A stretch of DNA of 64,000 nt. It comes from Gnetum montanum. Lineage: Eukaryota; Streptophyta; Gnetopsida; Gnetales; Gnetaceae. Under the pieces are notes generated by a model. The model did no database searches, was not told where the DNA came from, and saw nothing but the letters and a program-made list of their open reading frames with translations. Position 1 is the stretch's first letter, and the number at the start of each line of letters is the position of its first letter. The translations under genes were made by a program, and so were the position numbers. Below are positions 35,782 to 46,542 of this stretch, one piece after another. The stretch is from positions 529,967 to 593,966 of the forward strand of contig MNCI01025409.1 in the NCBI GenBank assembly GCA_015680685.1, given 5' to 3'.

Positions 35782-37523
35782 ATGTTATCCACTGGTTTTA
35801 GTTGTCTCTGCAATGCACCCCTGGTTGCAAAATTCCCGGTTCAGTTGCATCCTCTTACTTCTATGAGCTCCAATTTGATTGCAGCAACTGACCGAATTAA
35901 TCGAAGATCAGTCATATTACAAAATTCAACAGAAAAAGGCTCTGTAGCGGCAGCAACAGAATTGAACAGATCAGAGAACAAAAGAAAATGCTTGCGATGT
36001 AACCAGTATTATCTGCTAGAAGAGAATGGTCCCCAGGCCTGTTCTTATCACGGCCACATGAGCGGTAATTTTTGTTTGTCTTCGTTCGTCTAAATCTAAA
36101 TTCCTGTACAGTTTTGGTTCTTTATCATTCGTTGTTCGAAACCCTATTAAGTCGAATCGGTTTTCGTGGTTGATTTCTGAATTCGAATTTTGTTAGGTTG
36201 AGAGGATAGAGAGGTTTTCCACTCTGCGGGTTTCGATTCTGTCTTAGTTCGTGTGTTTGTATACCTGGATCTAGCTGATAAAATATTTAGCATTGCTTCC
36301 TCAAACGAAATGTGCATTTAGACGTTAGTAAACCTGTATATGCATTTTTGGCTTTGAATTATGTAAAGAACATGAGAAAATGGTTACAACGCAAAATTTA
36401 TCCCCAAATTTAAACCTTTGTAAAATTTGTAATCTGAATCCAAAATACATTTTAACTATCGAAAACAGACAATGAAGGGCTATTAGATTTAATTAGGAAT
36501 TTGTGGGAGGCAACTATAAGGACTACCAATTACTCGTAGGCATTTAAAAACATTTCATGTTATTGTACCCACATGCCTTGCATTTTGTCTTTTAGAATGT
36601 GGGCTGCTTGACCGAAAACGGTGCATCTCTGTATCCCTTTAGGATGTGCATTCAAAGGTCGGTGAACGCACAATTAAAATAAATTTTCTTAATTAGGTTG
36701 TCAAAGGTATTGGTAGGTCTTTCATGAAAAAGCTAACCCAAAGCGCTGGCATGAACGCTAAGATCTCTTTTCTTTTCTTTACTTTTTCTTGTTTCTTTCT
36801 TATTTTTATATTTTTTCCTCTTTTTTTTGCTGCTGATAAAAAAAGGAAAAAATCACCATCACAGAAGGATCCTGAATTTTGATGTTCATATTGCTTTATT
36901 TTTTGGCTACTGCATGTGCGCTTATGTGTGTTTGAAAGATCTGAAAATATATTGTGGAAGGCTGATTTCTAACATGGAATTTCTATGCTGACATTTAATA
37001 GCAAGATTGGCTTTTTTATTATAAAAAAAAAACCCTTTTCAAAGCTTTTTTAAAAGTCCATTTAATACATTTTAATTATTTTTTCAATGTCAATATGAAG
37101 CCTGTATTTGTGTTAGTATGACCTTGGCTTGTATTGTCAACAACACAAATTTGCTGTGATCTGATTAAAGTATAACCTAAAAGTTGAGTTTTGAATTTTT
37201 CTGTTTTAGGAAGTTACATTTATTTCATTCAAATCTCTAAGAGTGCCGGTTGTATCTAAGCAGGCTGCAAAATTTGAATTTTGTCATACTCAGGTGATAG
37301 AGGACTTTATGCATTGGCCCCTCCTCATCAAGGAATAGATGGAGAATGGACAGATGCCAGTGGTGTGATTGTTTACAAATGGAATGAGAAAGACCAGAGA
37401 CCAAACACAGGCAGGCAAAATTGGAAAAAGAGATGGAGTTGCTGTGGTGAGTACGATTTCATGTCTCTTCCTTGCAGGCATGGCTGGCATCTGTCTTATG
37501 ATGATGGTGCTACACTCTTTTAA
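35782..37523 (+). CDS. Organelle-targeted protein with CHORD-like Cys/His pattern (2 exons)
   Basis: Exons 35782-36064 and 37294-37523 join into a 513-nt frame (170 residues plus stop). The intron of 1229 nt has GT (36065) and AG (37293) and splits Gly95 in phase 1. The start is the first ATG after an in-frame stop at 35767. Residues 1-65 are Ser/Arg/Lys-rich with few acids, like a transit peptide. The conserved part has C70-x2-C73, C87-x-Y-H90, a long insert with HQGIDGEW and YKWNEKDQRPNTGR, then W142-S-C144-C145, C155 and H160. This spacing recalls the zinc-binding CHORD domain, with a longer insert. I recall close relatives in land plants annotated only as uncharacterised, so the cellular role is unknown. 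Intact, with no frame damage. Confidence 0.85.
36065..37293 (+). other. Intron of the 35782 gene
   Basis: 1229 nt, AT-rich. Starts GTAATTTTT and ends with a T-rich stretch and ACTCAG. Homopolymer runs occur near 36770-36845 and 37015-37035. No nested gene seen. Confidence 0.85.
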
Positions 37524-40269
37524 CGTTCCTTGATTTTATTTTTTGTTATGTGGAAGTTTGTAGACGATACTGCCATGTATTATTAGCTTGCAGTACCAGA
37601 GCTTTTACACTGTAATTGGGAAAGAAAAAGAAAGAAAGAAAAAAAAAAAAAACCTGCCCATTTAGCATTGTATATTTGTGTAGATAATTAAACATGCCTA
37701 ATCTGTGTTTTCCTTTATTTTGAGCATTGGCACAAAACTATTAGGATCATGTATTTTTATCCTAGGAACCAAGAATTAACTGTTTTTTGGTTTTTTCAAA
37801 CCATTGGACCTGATTTCCTGATTGGTGAGACTCTTAGAGTTTGTTATGTATACTCACAAACGCACGTTACTGCATTATTTTTACTTATTATAAGAATGAT
37901 GGAAGACCATATAATTTTTTGTTTTTCTATGGAGATATTCTATTTGCTTCAAAACATGCCCTTCTATAACATGATCTATGTATAATGTAATGTCTAGTAG
38001 CGCTACCATGCACATTTTAGTCGTATCAAATGAATCTATGCTATCAATTTTCCCCTATGCCAAATTAGCAGGAGAGTTGCTGAAAACCTAAATGCTCATA
38101 TTCTTACGAGAATATTTTTATCAAGATTTATGATGCGTGCATATATGGTTTGCATGGCATGTTACATACTGGCAACAAATCTTACAGATGTTCATTACAG
38201 GAACTTAGTTTGTAACCAGTTTCTCATAATTCAGGATAGAAAAATAAGTTGTAACTTATTAATCTGTAATCAAACCTGTTATTTTAGGCAATGCCATGCC
38301 CTTGTACTTTGTCACATGTGATTTCTCTGAGAACATTGTAGTCTTCGCACCAGCTCTTCAAAGAAAAGCGTTGTGCATAGGTAATATATCAAATAATATA
38401 ACGTCTCCAACTCACAAAGGGGCAAATTACTTAAACACTATCGTCAAATTTAACAATTGTAATAAAAATAGTCATTGTTAAATCTTATAATAATATTTTA
38501 ACCTTTTCACAGTTCTAAAGATAAAAAGAATAATTAATGAAGTTACAAGAGCACATTAAAGACATACAATTTAATAGATCTTCTGAATTTTTCCTTGTAG
38601 AATACATAAAAAAAAAGATAACCCCTCTAAAAATCATAAGTAGTTAATAGAAAATAGTGAACTTATTTGTGTAATAGAAAATTTTGTGAATAGAAAACTT
38701 AGAGAAGTGTATCAGAATTCATTCAAATAATGGTAATAAGCATTAAAAAGCTTTTACTCAATTTACATGATAGCTTATTATGATAAAACTTAAGTAATCT
38801 AGATATTTTTTAAAAAATCTTGTCTTATTTAATTTTGTTTATTTTAAATGTTTAGAAATAATTTGTTTTAAACGTTAGAATGTATGTTTTATATTTATTA
38901 CTAATAATAGTATGATCATTCACAAGGTCATTGCCTCCTATGAAATAGGTTGCAAGTTTGAGTTGTGGTTATTGTTTTTGCTTTCTTGGTTCTTCCCCTT
39001 TTCTCTCTTTTTTTTTTTTAAAAAAAAAAAAACTAGTGATTATTTTTTTTCATATATTATTCTTTATATTTTTTTTTATACTCATTAAACTTGGAAAATA
39101 AATTCTTTATAATCTAAAATTAACACATACCTATTACATCTCAACTAGCCATTAATTGTAATGTTATTTGAAGAGATTTGAACCTACAAACCATCGAACC
39201 AAAAGCTATGACTTGGTTCAAAACATGAGTTCAATATATCTAACTAGTAGTGCAAGGTAATTTACCCACATTACATACCCAACAATCTTCTCTTTAATTT
39301 GAATGCTAAATTTAATTGCATTTGTATAAATCTAAAGGATCTATCAAACAAATAAGCTTGTACAAAATACATTAGTAGCAATAAATCCTAGTATAATTTA
39401 TGTCTATTATCCATGCAACCTAAACACTTGTTCTATATAAATATAGCTTGAATAACTCATACAAAGATTCATTGGAGATTAATCATTTCTTTTATAAAAT
39501 TTTGTTCTACAACATTTTAAGAACACATATTATATATCTCCTATTAATACATCTTGTTCAACTTCTACCACTTGTAGTAAACATAATTGGTATGCTCATT
39601 TTCCTATTGTATATTCCATCTTTTAGTTTCAACTCAAAGGTGATTTGATTCCATTCTTTCTCTGCTATTTTATGCTCTCATGAATATTAAACTAATTGCA
39701 TGTTGATATTCTACTTTATAATGCCTCCTATAATATTATTGTTAATTGCAACTTTCAAGATATCACTTTGAATGAAATGGATTCAAGCTTTCAAGGTTAG
39801 AATCCATTTCTAAAAGTATGTTACAATTGAATTTCAAAAGTCATAAAATGAGTAGAGTTATCAACAAGGCATAGCTCACTGTTTAGAGCATGTAACTTGC
39901 CATTTGCAAGTTACAAGTTTTATCTCAAGGGATATGCAAGATGCACAACATGGAGGCATTGTAAAAATATACATTTAAGCTATTGTATTAGGTAGATAGT
40001 TGACCATAGAAAATCATTGTCAAGTTCTTTATCTACTTTAATGGTTAACCCATAGAGGTAGGATTAAAGGTACCATGAAGATGATAAAATGAGTAACCTT
40101 ATAGGATGAGAATCTTTGGAAAATATAAGGTGTATCCCATGTTGAGACAGTCTTTAGGCTTCTTGTTAGAAGAAAATTTAAAAAATATATTATTTAAACA
40201 TAAGCTAATATGCTCTAGCATTGCTTCCTAAGAGGAGTGTGTGTCTACTTATTTGACAAAAATGAATTT
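37524..40269. other. 3' flank and AT-rich intergenic DNA
   Basis: The first few hundred bases probably hold the 3' UTR of the 35782 gene. There is a purine tract (aaagaaagaaagaaaaaaaa) at 37620-37652 and a T-run followed by an A-run at 39008-39031. Around 38915-38970 and 39170-39240 there are stretches with tRNA-like 'gttgcaagtttgag' wording that could be old SINE debris. No supported gene. Confidence 0.45.
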
Positions 40270-40929
40270 TTGTACATTTTTCTTGATTCCATCCATTCAT
40301 CCATGATGTGATTGTAAGTATTTAAACTGCTTAAATTGAGTAACTTCTTAGTCTTGAATTTTAATCTTTAATCTTTGTATCTTTATTACTCACTATTCTA
40401 TTAAAAATAGGCTTTATGTGTTTCATTTTACTTCTAGTAATCCTCAACCCTTTTGATTCTAGGATACTCCAAGTCTCCATTGTTATAGCTAGGGCTTCCT
40501 TAGATTTATCCACCAATACAATAACATATGCAAGGAGCATACATGAAGGAATATCATCATGAATTTTGTTGTTACCTTATCCATGACAATGACAAATAAT
40601 GAAGAGCTTAGAGTAGATCTTTGATGTAGTCATACTTTTATAGGAAGTTTGGGGTCTCTCCAAAGATGATGCAAACTTAGTGGCCACTCCATTATATATG
40701 CTTTAAATAGTCTTTATGTACCCAATAGTAATATCGTCTCTCTAACATCTAACAAATAATCTTCTAGGGAACTCTATCATGGACCTTTTCCAAATTAATG
40801 AAAATCATATGTAGATTTTCTTACACCTAAATTTTTCCATTAGTAAGAAGATGCCTTTCATAGTTGATCTTACGTATCTCTATAGTTTCCAAAATTTTGG
40901 ATGTCTCCCTTATTCTTGTATATGGTTAC
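40270..40929 (-). pseudogene. RTE-type LINE reverse transcriptase, downstream part
   Basis: Read on the minus strand from 40929: IYKNKGDIQNFGNYRDT, the characteristic RTE RT entry motif. A degenerate FGKGP (for the D-L-E-K-A-Y-D-R-V-P region) and PIKV-LHQ-STLSSSLF (for the G-L-H-Q-G-S-A-L-S-P motif) follow. Many stops. The frame is continued upstream by 50834-51800, on the other side of the chromovirus insertion. Confidence 0.75.
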
Positions 40930-41530
40930 TGTCACAACCTCTTGAGCTACCGTAGTCCTAGGCTCACGTGCAGGCGTGCGTGGGCTACAATTGATCCACA
41001 CTTGGGGTGTGGAAAGACATCTGGTACCGCTAGACGGAGCCAAGTGCGATGCATGCAAGGGGGTTGCAGCTGAATTCATCCATATGCATCGCATGCACAT
41101 TTGTTACCACTAGAGGAAGCCAAGTGTGACGCATGTGAGGGGGCTACAGCTAGGTTTGCCTAGATGTAGCGCATGCACATATGCTATCGTCAATTGGGGT
41201 GAAGCGGATGAAACACAGAATTGGCAATGGGTTACGTGCATACTCCACATTGGATATGCAAGCAACAAGTTTGCTATGCCAGTCACGGGAGCGTATTGGC
41301 CAGGTCGAGTACACTTGCACCTATAAATACAAGAGGTGCTACTCACATTGGGGCAACCTCTTGTACGTGTTGTAACATATTCCTTTGTGAGTAAAGGTTG
41401 GAAGTTTTCCTGTAAACGTGTTTTTCTTGTGCTTGAGCATCGTTGTGCATTGTTGCAAGTAGCTGGCTAAGTCAGGCACTTAGCGCTATCACCTGGTGAA
41501 AAATTTTCAACTACGATTCACTTGGTGATA
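40930..41530 (+). repeat. 5' LTR of the chromovirus
   Basis: 601 bp. Contains two imperfect internal direct repeats (gaagccaagtg-gacgcatg-gagggggct type, 41035-41155) and TATAAATAC at 41322-41330. Ends CACTTGGTGATA. Confidence 0.88.
41322..41330 (+). promoter_or_regulatory. TATA box of chromovirus 5' LTR
   Basis: TATAAATAC, conserved at 50635-50643 in the 3' LTR. Confidence 0.65.
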
Positions 41531-41550
41531 GTTGGTACCAAAGCAAGGTT
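41531..41550 (+). promoter_or_regulatory. Primer-binding site, initiator-Met type
   Basis: 'gttggtaccaaagcaaggtt' directly after the LTR resembles the common plant TGGTATCAGAGC site for initiator tRNA-Met. Confidence 0.75.
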
Positions 41551-41557
41551 GTTCGTG

Positions 41558-42330
41558 ATGGAGGACCTTGCTAAGCGCATCGCTATCTTGGAAGCATTAA
41601 TTGGAGCTCTTGCTCTTAATACTCGATCCCTTGCAGACCAGGCGATTTTGCACCATAGGGAAATCAATGATCTGAAGGAAAGCAATGATGTGGTGCAAAG
41701 TGAACTCGAATCTCATGTGGACGAGATCAAAGGCGTAAAGGTAAGTCTGTCATCCCTTGAAGATGACATTGCATTACTAAAGAAGATTGTTGCAAGATCT
41801 TCACACAGGAGTAGGAACCCGGACAACTCCAAACTAAAAGTGCCAAGGCCAAAATAGTTTGGATGAAGCTGAAACACGAAGGAGTTGGAAAACTTCATGT
41901 GGGACATGGAGCAATACTTTTGTGCTGCTCGTGTTCATGAGGACCAGAGGGTTACAATAACCAACATGTATCTCATGGGAGATGCAAAGCTTTGGTGGAG
42001 GATGCGGCTGGAGAATGATGTGAGTGTCGGCCGCCCTCAAATCACAATATGGGAGGCACTAAGAAAGGAACTGAAGAATTAGTTTCTTCCTCTGAATGCC
42101 GCATGGGTGGCATGGGAATTCCTCAAAAATATGAGACACACCACTACCTTGCGTGAATACGTCAAAGAATTCAGTTCCTTCATTGGGGATGTCAATAGAA
42201 ACATTAAAGTCTAGATGGTAGATATGGCAATATGACAGTTTGAATCTTGGCCAATGGACTATGCGGGATTGCTGATGACATTCATCCAAAAACTGGTTAG
42301 CATGGATACTAGTTTTTACATGAATCGGAG
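41558..42330 (+). pseudogene. Chromovirus gag
   Basis: ATG 41558 opens 100 residues of coiled-coil-like N-terminus (MEDLAKRIAILEALIG... to KVPRPK), then three in-frame stops just after 41854. The capsid continues with KELENFMWDMEQYF, MYLMGDAKLWWRMR (41965-42005) and LREYVKEFSSFIGDV (near 42150). The zinc-knuckle and protease parts expected next are absent. Sequence at 42360-42570, up to the caulimovirid border, could not be assigned with confidence. Confidence 0.8.
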
Positions 42331-42570
42331 GATAAATATCATCAAGGGATGGATTTGGATGAGCAAAATATGTATAGGAGATATGAGGAGCTAAGGAATA
42401 CCTATAGGACGAATGAGAATAAAAGTCTCAATCATTAAAATAGTTATTATGAATTCTTGTTATTTGAGACTGCGAGAGATAAATACGAGAGAATGGACAG
42501 GGAAACAATCTTTGACTGGAACAAAGTTCCCATCCTTCGTTCAAGTATCTTTCTGCACAAATGCAAAACA

Positions 42571-43264
42571 TTAGTATTGGAATTCTCTAATTAGATAATC
42601 AGCTAAATTATTATCTTTCCCACTAAGATATTGTGTTTTATAAGTAAAATTTGCAAGAAATAAAGACCATCTAATTAGTCTAGTATGGGCTACTTTGTTT
42701 AAATGTTTAGTTTGCAGGTATTTGTTAAAATACTTAAGATCTGAACAGATTATAAATTCTTGTTCTTGTAAAAAGAGTCTGAATTTTTCAATACCTTGGA
42801 TGATGGCTAGGAGCTCTTTATGTGTAGAGTGGTAATTTAATTCAGCAGGATTGAACTTACCACTAGTATATCTACAGACATAAACCATGCCTTGTAAATC
42901 TTCCTTGAGGATGGCTCCCCAGAATTCCTCTGAAGCATCAGTTTCGAGAATCAAGGTACCATTTGTGGGTAATCGTAAATATGGTAACTTTGTGCATTGT
43001 TCTTTGAGACGGAGAACTGCTTCAGTATGTTGTTGTGTCCAAGGTGTTGGATTCTTGGTTAATTGTTGATTCAGAAGCTTACGATCTTTTGCTAGATCTT
43101 TGTAAAAGCCAGATAAATAATTTAAACAACCAAGAAATCTCTGTAATTGTGTTTTGTCCGTAATGATATCTGAAAAATTTTTAATATCTTTGAGGATATG
43201 TTCTTGTAAACTAATTTGTCCATTTTTAATAACTACTCCTAAGAAATTTACTTCATCTACAGCT
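42571..43264 (-). pseudogene. Caulimovirid RT C-terminal part and RNase H
   Basis: An apparently open minus-strand stretch. It starts just after the stop that ends the RT block and runs through the RT connection into RNase H. RNase H landmarks are ETDASEEFWGAIL (first catalytic Asp, near 42945), the Glu in HKELLAI (near 42830), CSDLKYFNKYL (second Asp, near 42750), and the C-terminal GKDNNLADYL (near 42595). All the usual acidic residues seem present. It ends with a stop at 42571, close to the border with the chromovirus. Confidence 0.8.
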
Positions 43265-43266
43265 AT

Positions 43267-43990
43267 TTAGATTTTCTTTTCTGAAGAGGAAAGGACTAAT
43301 CCATTTTGATCTATTAATTGATATAATATTTCTAGATGCTGTTGATGATTAGTAATAGATTTAGATAAAACTAGAATATCATCTATATAAACCAAAATAA
43401 ATGGATAATTTTTCAAGATGGAATCCATGCAGGCTTGAAAGATGGATGGGGTTGTTTTAATACCAAAAGGTAAAATAGCCCATTTGTATAAACCTTGTGG
43501 GACGGTGAAGGTTGTTTTCCATCTGTCTTCAGGGTGTACCTGAATTTGCCAGAATCCACTTTTTAAATTGAACTTTGAATAAATATGTGTTCCTTGTAAA
43601 TGTTGAAAGAGATCATCTTTACTAGGGATAGGATGTTGGACAGATTTGATTACAGCGTTCAAAGGTTTGTAATTGACGACTAAACACTTTTTTCCCCTAG
43701 TGAGCTCAGCACGTTTATTGACATAAAAGGCAGCACAAGAAAACATGCTTGTACTAGGTTGAATCATACCTTTGTCTAGGAGTTATTGGATTTCTTGTGC
43801 ACATTCTTCCTTTAAAGTTGGTGACATGCCTATGTGAAGTGCTTTTTCTTTTGGTTGAACACCATCTAGGAGTTCGATGCGACACCAATGTTGTTTTTTG
43901 TGTCTAAAAGTAGTTGGATCTTCATTGGCTACAGTCATTAGTTTAGCTTTTAGCTGATCAAAGATAGACTATTGTTGTTGGATCTGATTG
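43267..43990 (-). pseudogene. Caulimovirid reverse transcriptase
   Basis: The main open block is 43767-43267, with related sequence upstream to 43990 broken by stops at about 43785 and 43967. Landmarks: CLVVNYKPLNAV (near 43680), FNLKSGFWQIQVHPED (first catalytic Asp position reads Asn, near 43570), LPFGIKTTPSIFQ (near 43460), and VYIDDILVLSK with the YIDD catalytic box intact (near 43385). The block ends at an in-frame stop at 43267. The palm and fingers are recognisable, but the gene is not expressible as one product. Confidence 0.85.
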
Positions 43991-43998
43991 ACTATCCA

Positions 43999-44532
43999 TT
44001 ATGTTGTTGGTATTTTATATTTTTGCTTTGTAAAATGATTAATAAGATTAAATGTTCTATGAAATTCATGTAATCCTAAATATACATGGTTATGGCTAAC
44101 TGTATATGGTTCTAATAAAGCTAACTTATCGACTCCTATAACTATATCATAAGATAACCAATTAATGGTATTAATCGTAATAGGTAAAAGAGAATGGTCA
44201 GTCATGAGCAGAGGAAGATTAAATATACGATCTACGGTTGTTGCTGTTTTGTTGAAGCTAACAATTAATTTATCCCGTTTTTCCCAAAGGAAAGAAAGAA
44301 TAATTGCTTCATTAGCTAATGAGACTTCAGCACCTGAATCTATTAGAGCATCAATAGGATATGGCTTAAATCCAAGTAATTTAATCCAGAATGTGCAAAG
44401 AGGTGTTTTAACTATACTTTGTTGATTCTGGTTTATCCTAATGGTGTGGATTTTGGATAATTCTTGTTCATAAGCTTTTTGTATAGCATCATTCTCTTCT
44501 TCTTGTAAAGCTTCTAATTCATTTTGTGCCAT
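43999..44532 (-). pseudogene. Caulimovirid aspartic protease region
   Basis: 177 residues open from the minus-strand ATG at 44532. The first 30 are acidic/Gln-rich. The protease core starts near residue 60, with the active-site motif ALIDSGAEVSLANE (DSGA intact). A hydrophobic stretch (LPLLMTDHSLLPITI) and SYDIVIGVDKLALL, matching the second conserved loop, follow. The block ends with a stop at 43999, separating it from RT. The same active-site motif occurs in retrotransposon proteases. Its place in a caulimovirid rests on the neighbouring blocks. Confidence 0.75.
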
Positions 44533-44559
44533 ATCGATAAATGTTTTTAATTGTTTAAT

Positions 44560-44922
44560 TCATTGCTGACGTCTTATAGTTATTTGTAAATGATCATTTT
44601 GTTGTTTTTGTGATTGCAACTGTTCTTCTTCTTGATTTAACCATTCTTCTAATTCTTCTACTTTTTCTGTATCTGATTCTAGAGGTTGACTATCGAGAGA
44701 TGCATGTAATTCTTTTTCGTATTTCTTTAATGCGCGAACATCAACTTTTTTCTCTCGTACTTGTTTATCGATATTAATATATTTTGTTAGATCATCCATT
44801 GGAGTTTTCTTTAACTTATGTTTTAATTTTCCTAATTCTAATTTAGCTAACTCTAATTGTTTTTGAACTCTATTGACTTCTTGTAAAGATTTATTTTGTG
44901 AAGATGTGGAAGCCCTATTCAT
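44560..44922 (-). pseudogene. Coiled-coil segment between capsid and protease
   Basis: A 120-residue open stretch rich in Glu, Lys, Gln and Leu (for example LELAKLELGKLKHKLKK and ELEEWLNQEEEQL). It looks like a long coiled coil. It sits between the Cys-His motif and the protease. No enzymatic motif. A stop (44560) separates it from the protease block. Confidence 0.6.
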
Positions 44923-45149
44923 GTTACAATAATAGACATCCCCATTAGATGAATCAGAAGGATATGATGCATGCTCAGTTGTATAATGTTTATCATATTC
45001 TTTCCAATATTCATCCTCAGATTCGTCATTCCAATGGTATTCATTTTTAGAAGGAGAGAAAGGACAAAGATAATTTTGAGGGTTATATAGAATGTTTGTT
45101 TGTTCTTGATCAGATACCCATTCAAAATGAGTTTCTTTAATGTCATGTT

Positions 45150-45684
45150 TGCGAATGAAATGGACTTTCTTTCTGTCCTTTTCTTTGTTAGGATAGTTGG
45201 TAGCTAAATGTGGACCACCACAAATAAAACATTTGATTTCCTTTTGAGATAAACGTCTAGGACATTTACAGAAAAAACCAGGGTATTTCTTAACATGACG
45301 GCGAGGAGGAGATTGTTGTTTCCTTCGTCATTGTTTTCGTGGTCGAGAAGAGTTTCCTCTACAAGATGTACAATGTCTTGATTTTTTCTGTTTTTCCTTG
45401 TTTTTGTATTTTTCTTCAGGACATAACTCTAAACATAAATTTTTACCTAACCTAGTATTTAAATTCTTTACAAGATGTTGTGTTTGTTGGGCATAACATA
45501 ATTCTCTATTTGTTTGTTCTAAAAATTGACGGATTTGCCCAAAACTCATATTAGCCAAGCATAAATTCTGCTTTTTGAGTTCTGCCATATAAGTGTTGTA
45601 GAATGGTTGGGGAAGACATCCTAAGAAATGTTCCTTAGCAGCCACTTCATGTGTTAACTTGCCATAATAATACCAGGTTTCCAT
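45150..45684 (-). pseudogene. Caulimovirid capsid C-terminal part with Cys-His motif
   Basis: An open stretch at 45684-45328 starts METWYYYGKLTHEV and includes AKEHFLGCLPQPFYN, then a Lys/Arg-rich end. After a frame break comes KCFICGGPHLATNYPN near 45230-45190. This is a zinc-knuckle-like CX2CX3HX4 motif whose last ligand position is Tyr instead of Cys. The usual caulimovirid capsid knuckle is CX2CX4HX4C, so both the spacing and the last ligand differ. Acidic/Tyr-rich sequence follows to about 44940. Confidence 0.65.
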
Positions 45685-45725
45685 GGCATCTAGAAAGAAA
45701 AATAACAGTTGGCTAAGAGATCAGT

Positions 45726-46076
45726 CTAGTTTTTACTATCGTTGGAATATGACCCCCACCATTTTTGTAAATTTCCTTGGAAATTATATGTAGCATTTAG
45801 AATAGCTTGGATAGTAAACTTCTTAGCAAAATCTATTTGAATAGTTAAATAGGTTTGAATAGCATCTAAAACATCTTGTCTTTGCCTAAGAGTTTTATTA
45901 TCCATATTGAAAGATGGCTGAATATCTCCAGCTTTCCTTGTTTGTGTAAGCATGGCTTCTTGAGCCTCTTGTACTTGTTCTCCTATTTTTGCTAATAGGA
46001 TAGCCTCTTCTACTTGTTGTTCATCTAAGTCTCCTGAATAATGTTCTGACTCATTTCCTGAATCAGCTTCGTTCAT
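45726..46076 (-). pseudogene. Caulimovirid capsid N-terminal part
   Basis: 116 residues open from the minus-strand ATG at 46076: an acidic start (MNEADSGNESEHYSGDLDE), helix-rich middle, and NLQKWWGSYSND near the end. A stop and frame change at 45726-45690 separate it from the next block. The acidic N-terminus before a Lys-rich C-terminus with a Cys-His motif is what caulimovirid capsid precursors show. Confidence 0.6.
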
Positions 46077-46099
46077 ATTGATATGAAGTTTTCCTTTCC

Positions 46100-46542
46100 C
46101 TTTTCGTTATCACTGTTCTTTTTGTTTTTGTTTGAATTCAGCAATATCCACTCGAGATAAAGCTGGTGGTGATGTAGGAAATGTTATGTCAGAGGAAAGG
46201 GATAATGGAGGAGCAAAAGGTTTTGGCAAAGCTTTTCTAGGTTCAGATGGAATTTCCTATAAAGGAGTCTAGTATTTAAATCTATATTTAGATTCAAATT
46301 ATACATACTTTCTAAAACACTCATCTGTGTTTTATTACTATATACTAAATCATTTAAAGTTGTATTTGTCCAATTAAGTAGACAGATAGTATCGAAAGGG
46401 AGGGATGATGCTTTCTTTGTTTATAGGGTATAAACGTATTCTGTTAGACTTGTTTCCCCTGATGTTGTAACTTCTGTTTAATGTTGGACAAATTCATATT
46501 TTTTCTTTTGATTTCTTTCTAGTGTTGCTAATCTATCCTAGT
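46100..46542 (-). pseudogene. Caulimovirid coding remnant upstream of capsid
   Basis: With stops, minus-strand phrases such as TTSGETSLTEYVYTL, LLNWTNTTLNDLVYSN and PPALSRVDIAEFKQKQ can be read. The function of this part is not recognised. It stops at the ctagt target copy next to the solo LTR and is continued by 47346-47780. Confidence 0.45.

Noticed and set aside
37447-37476. A 30-nt GTGAGT...TTGCAG unit inside exon 2 of the 35782 gene that looks like a tiny in-frame intron
   Set aside because: Too short for plant splicing, and the unspliced frame keeps the C and H residues expected of the family.
39170-39240. tRNA-like wording (gagatttgaacctacaaacc) that might be a tRNA gene or SINE
   Set aside because: No cloverleaf could be drawn and no target duplication was found. 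At most old debris.
41110-41346. 78-codon minus-strand frame, repeated almost identically at 50423-50659
   Set aside because: The likeness is due to the two LTRs of one element. It crosses the TATA region and has no family resemblance.
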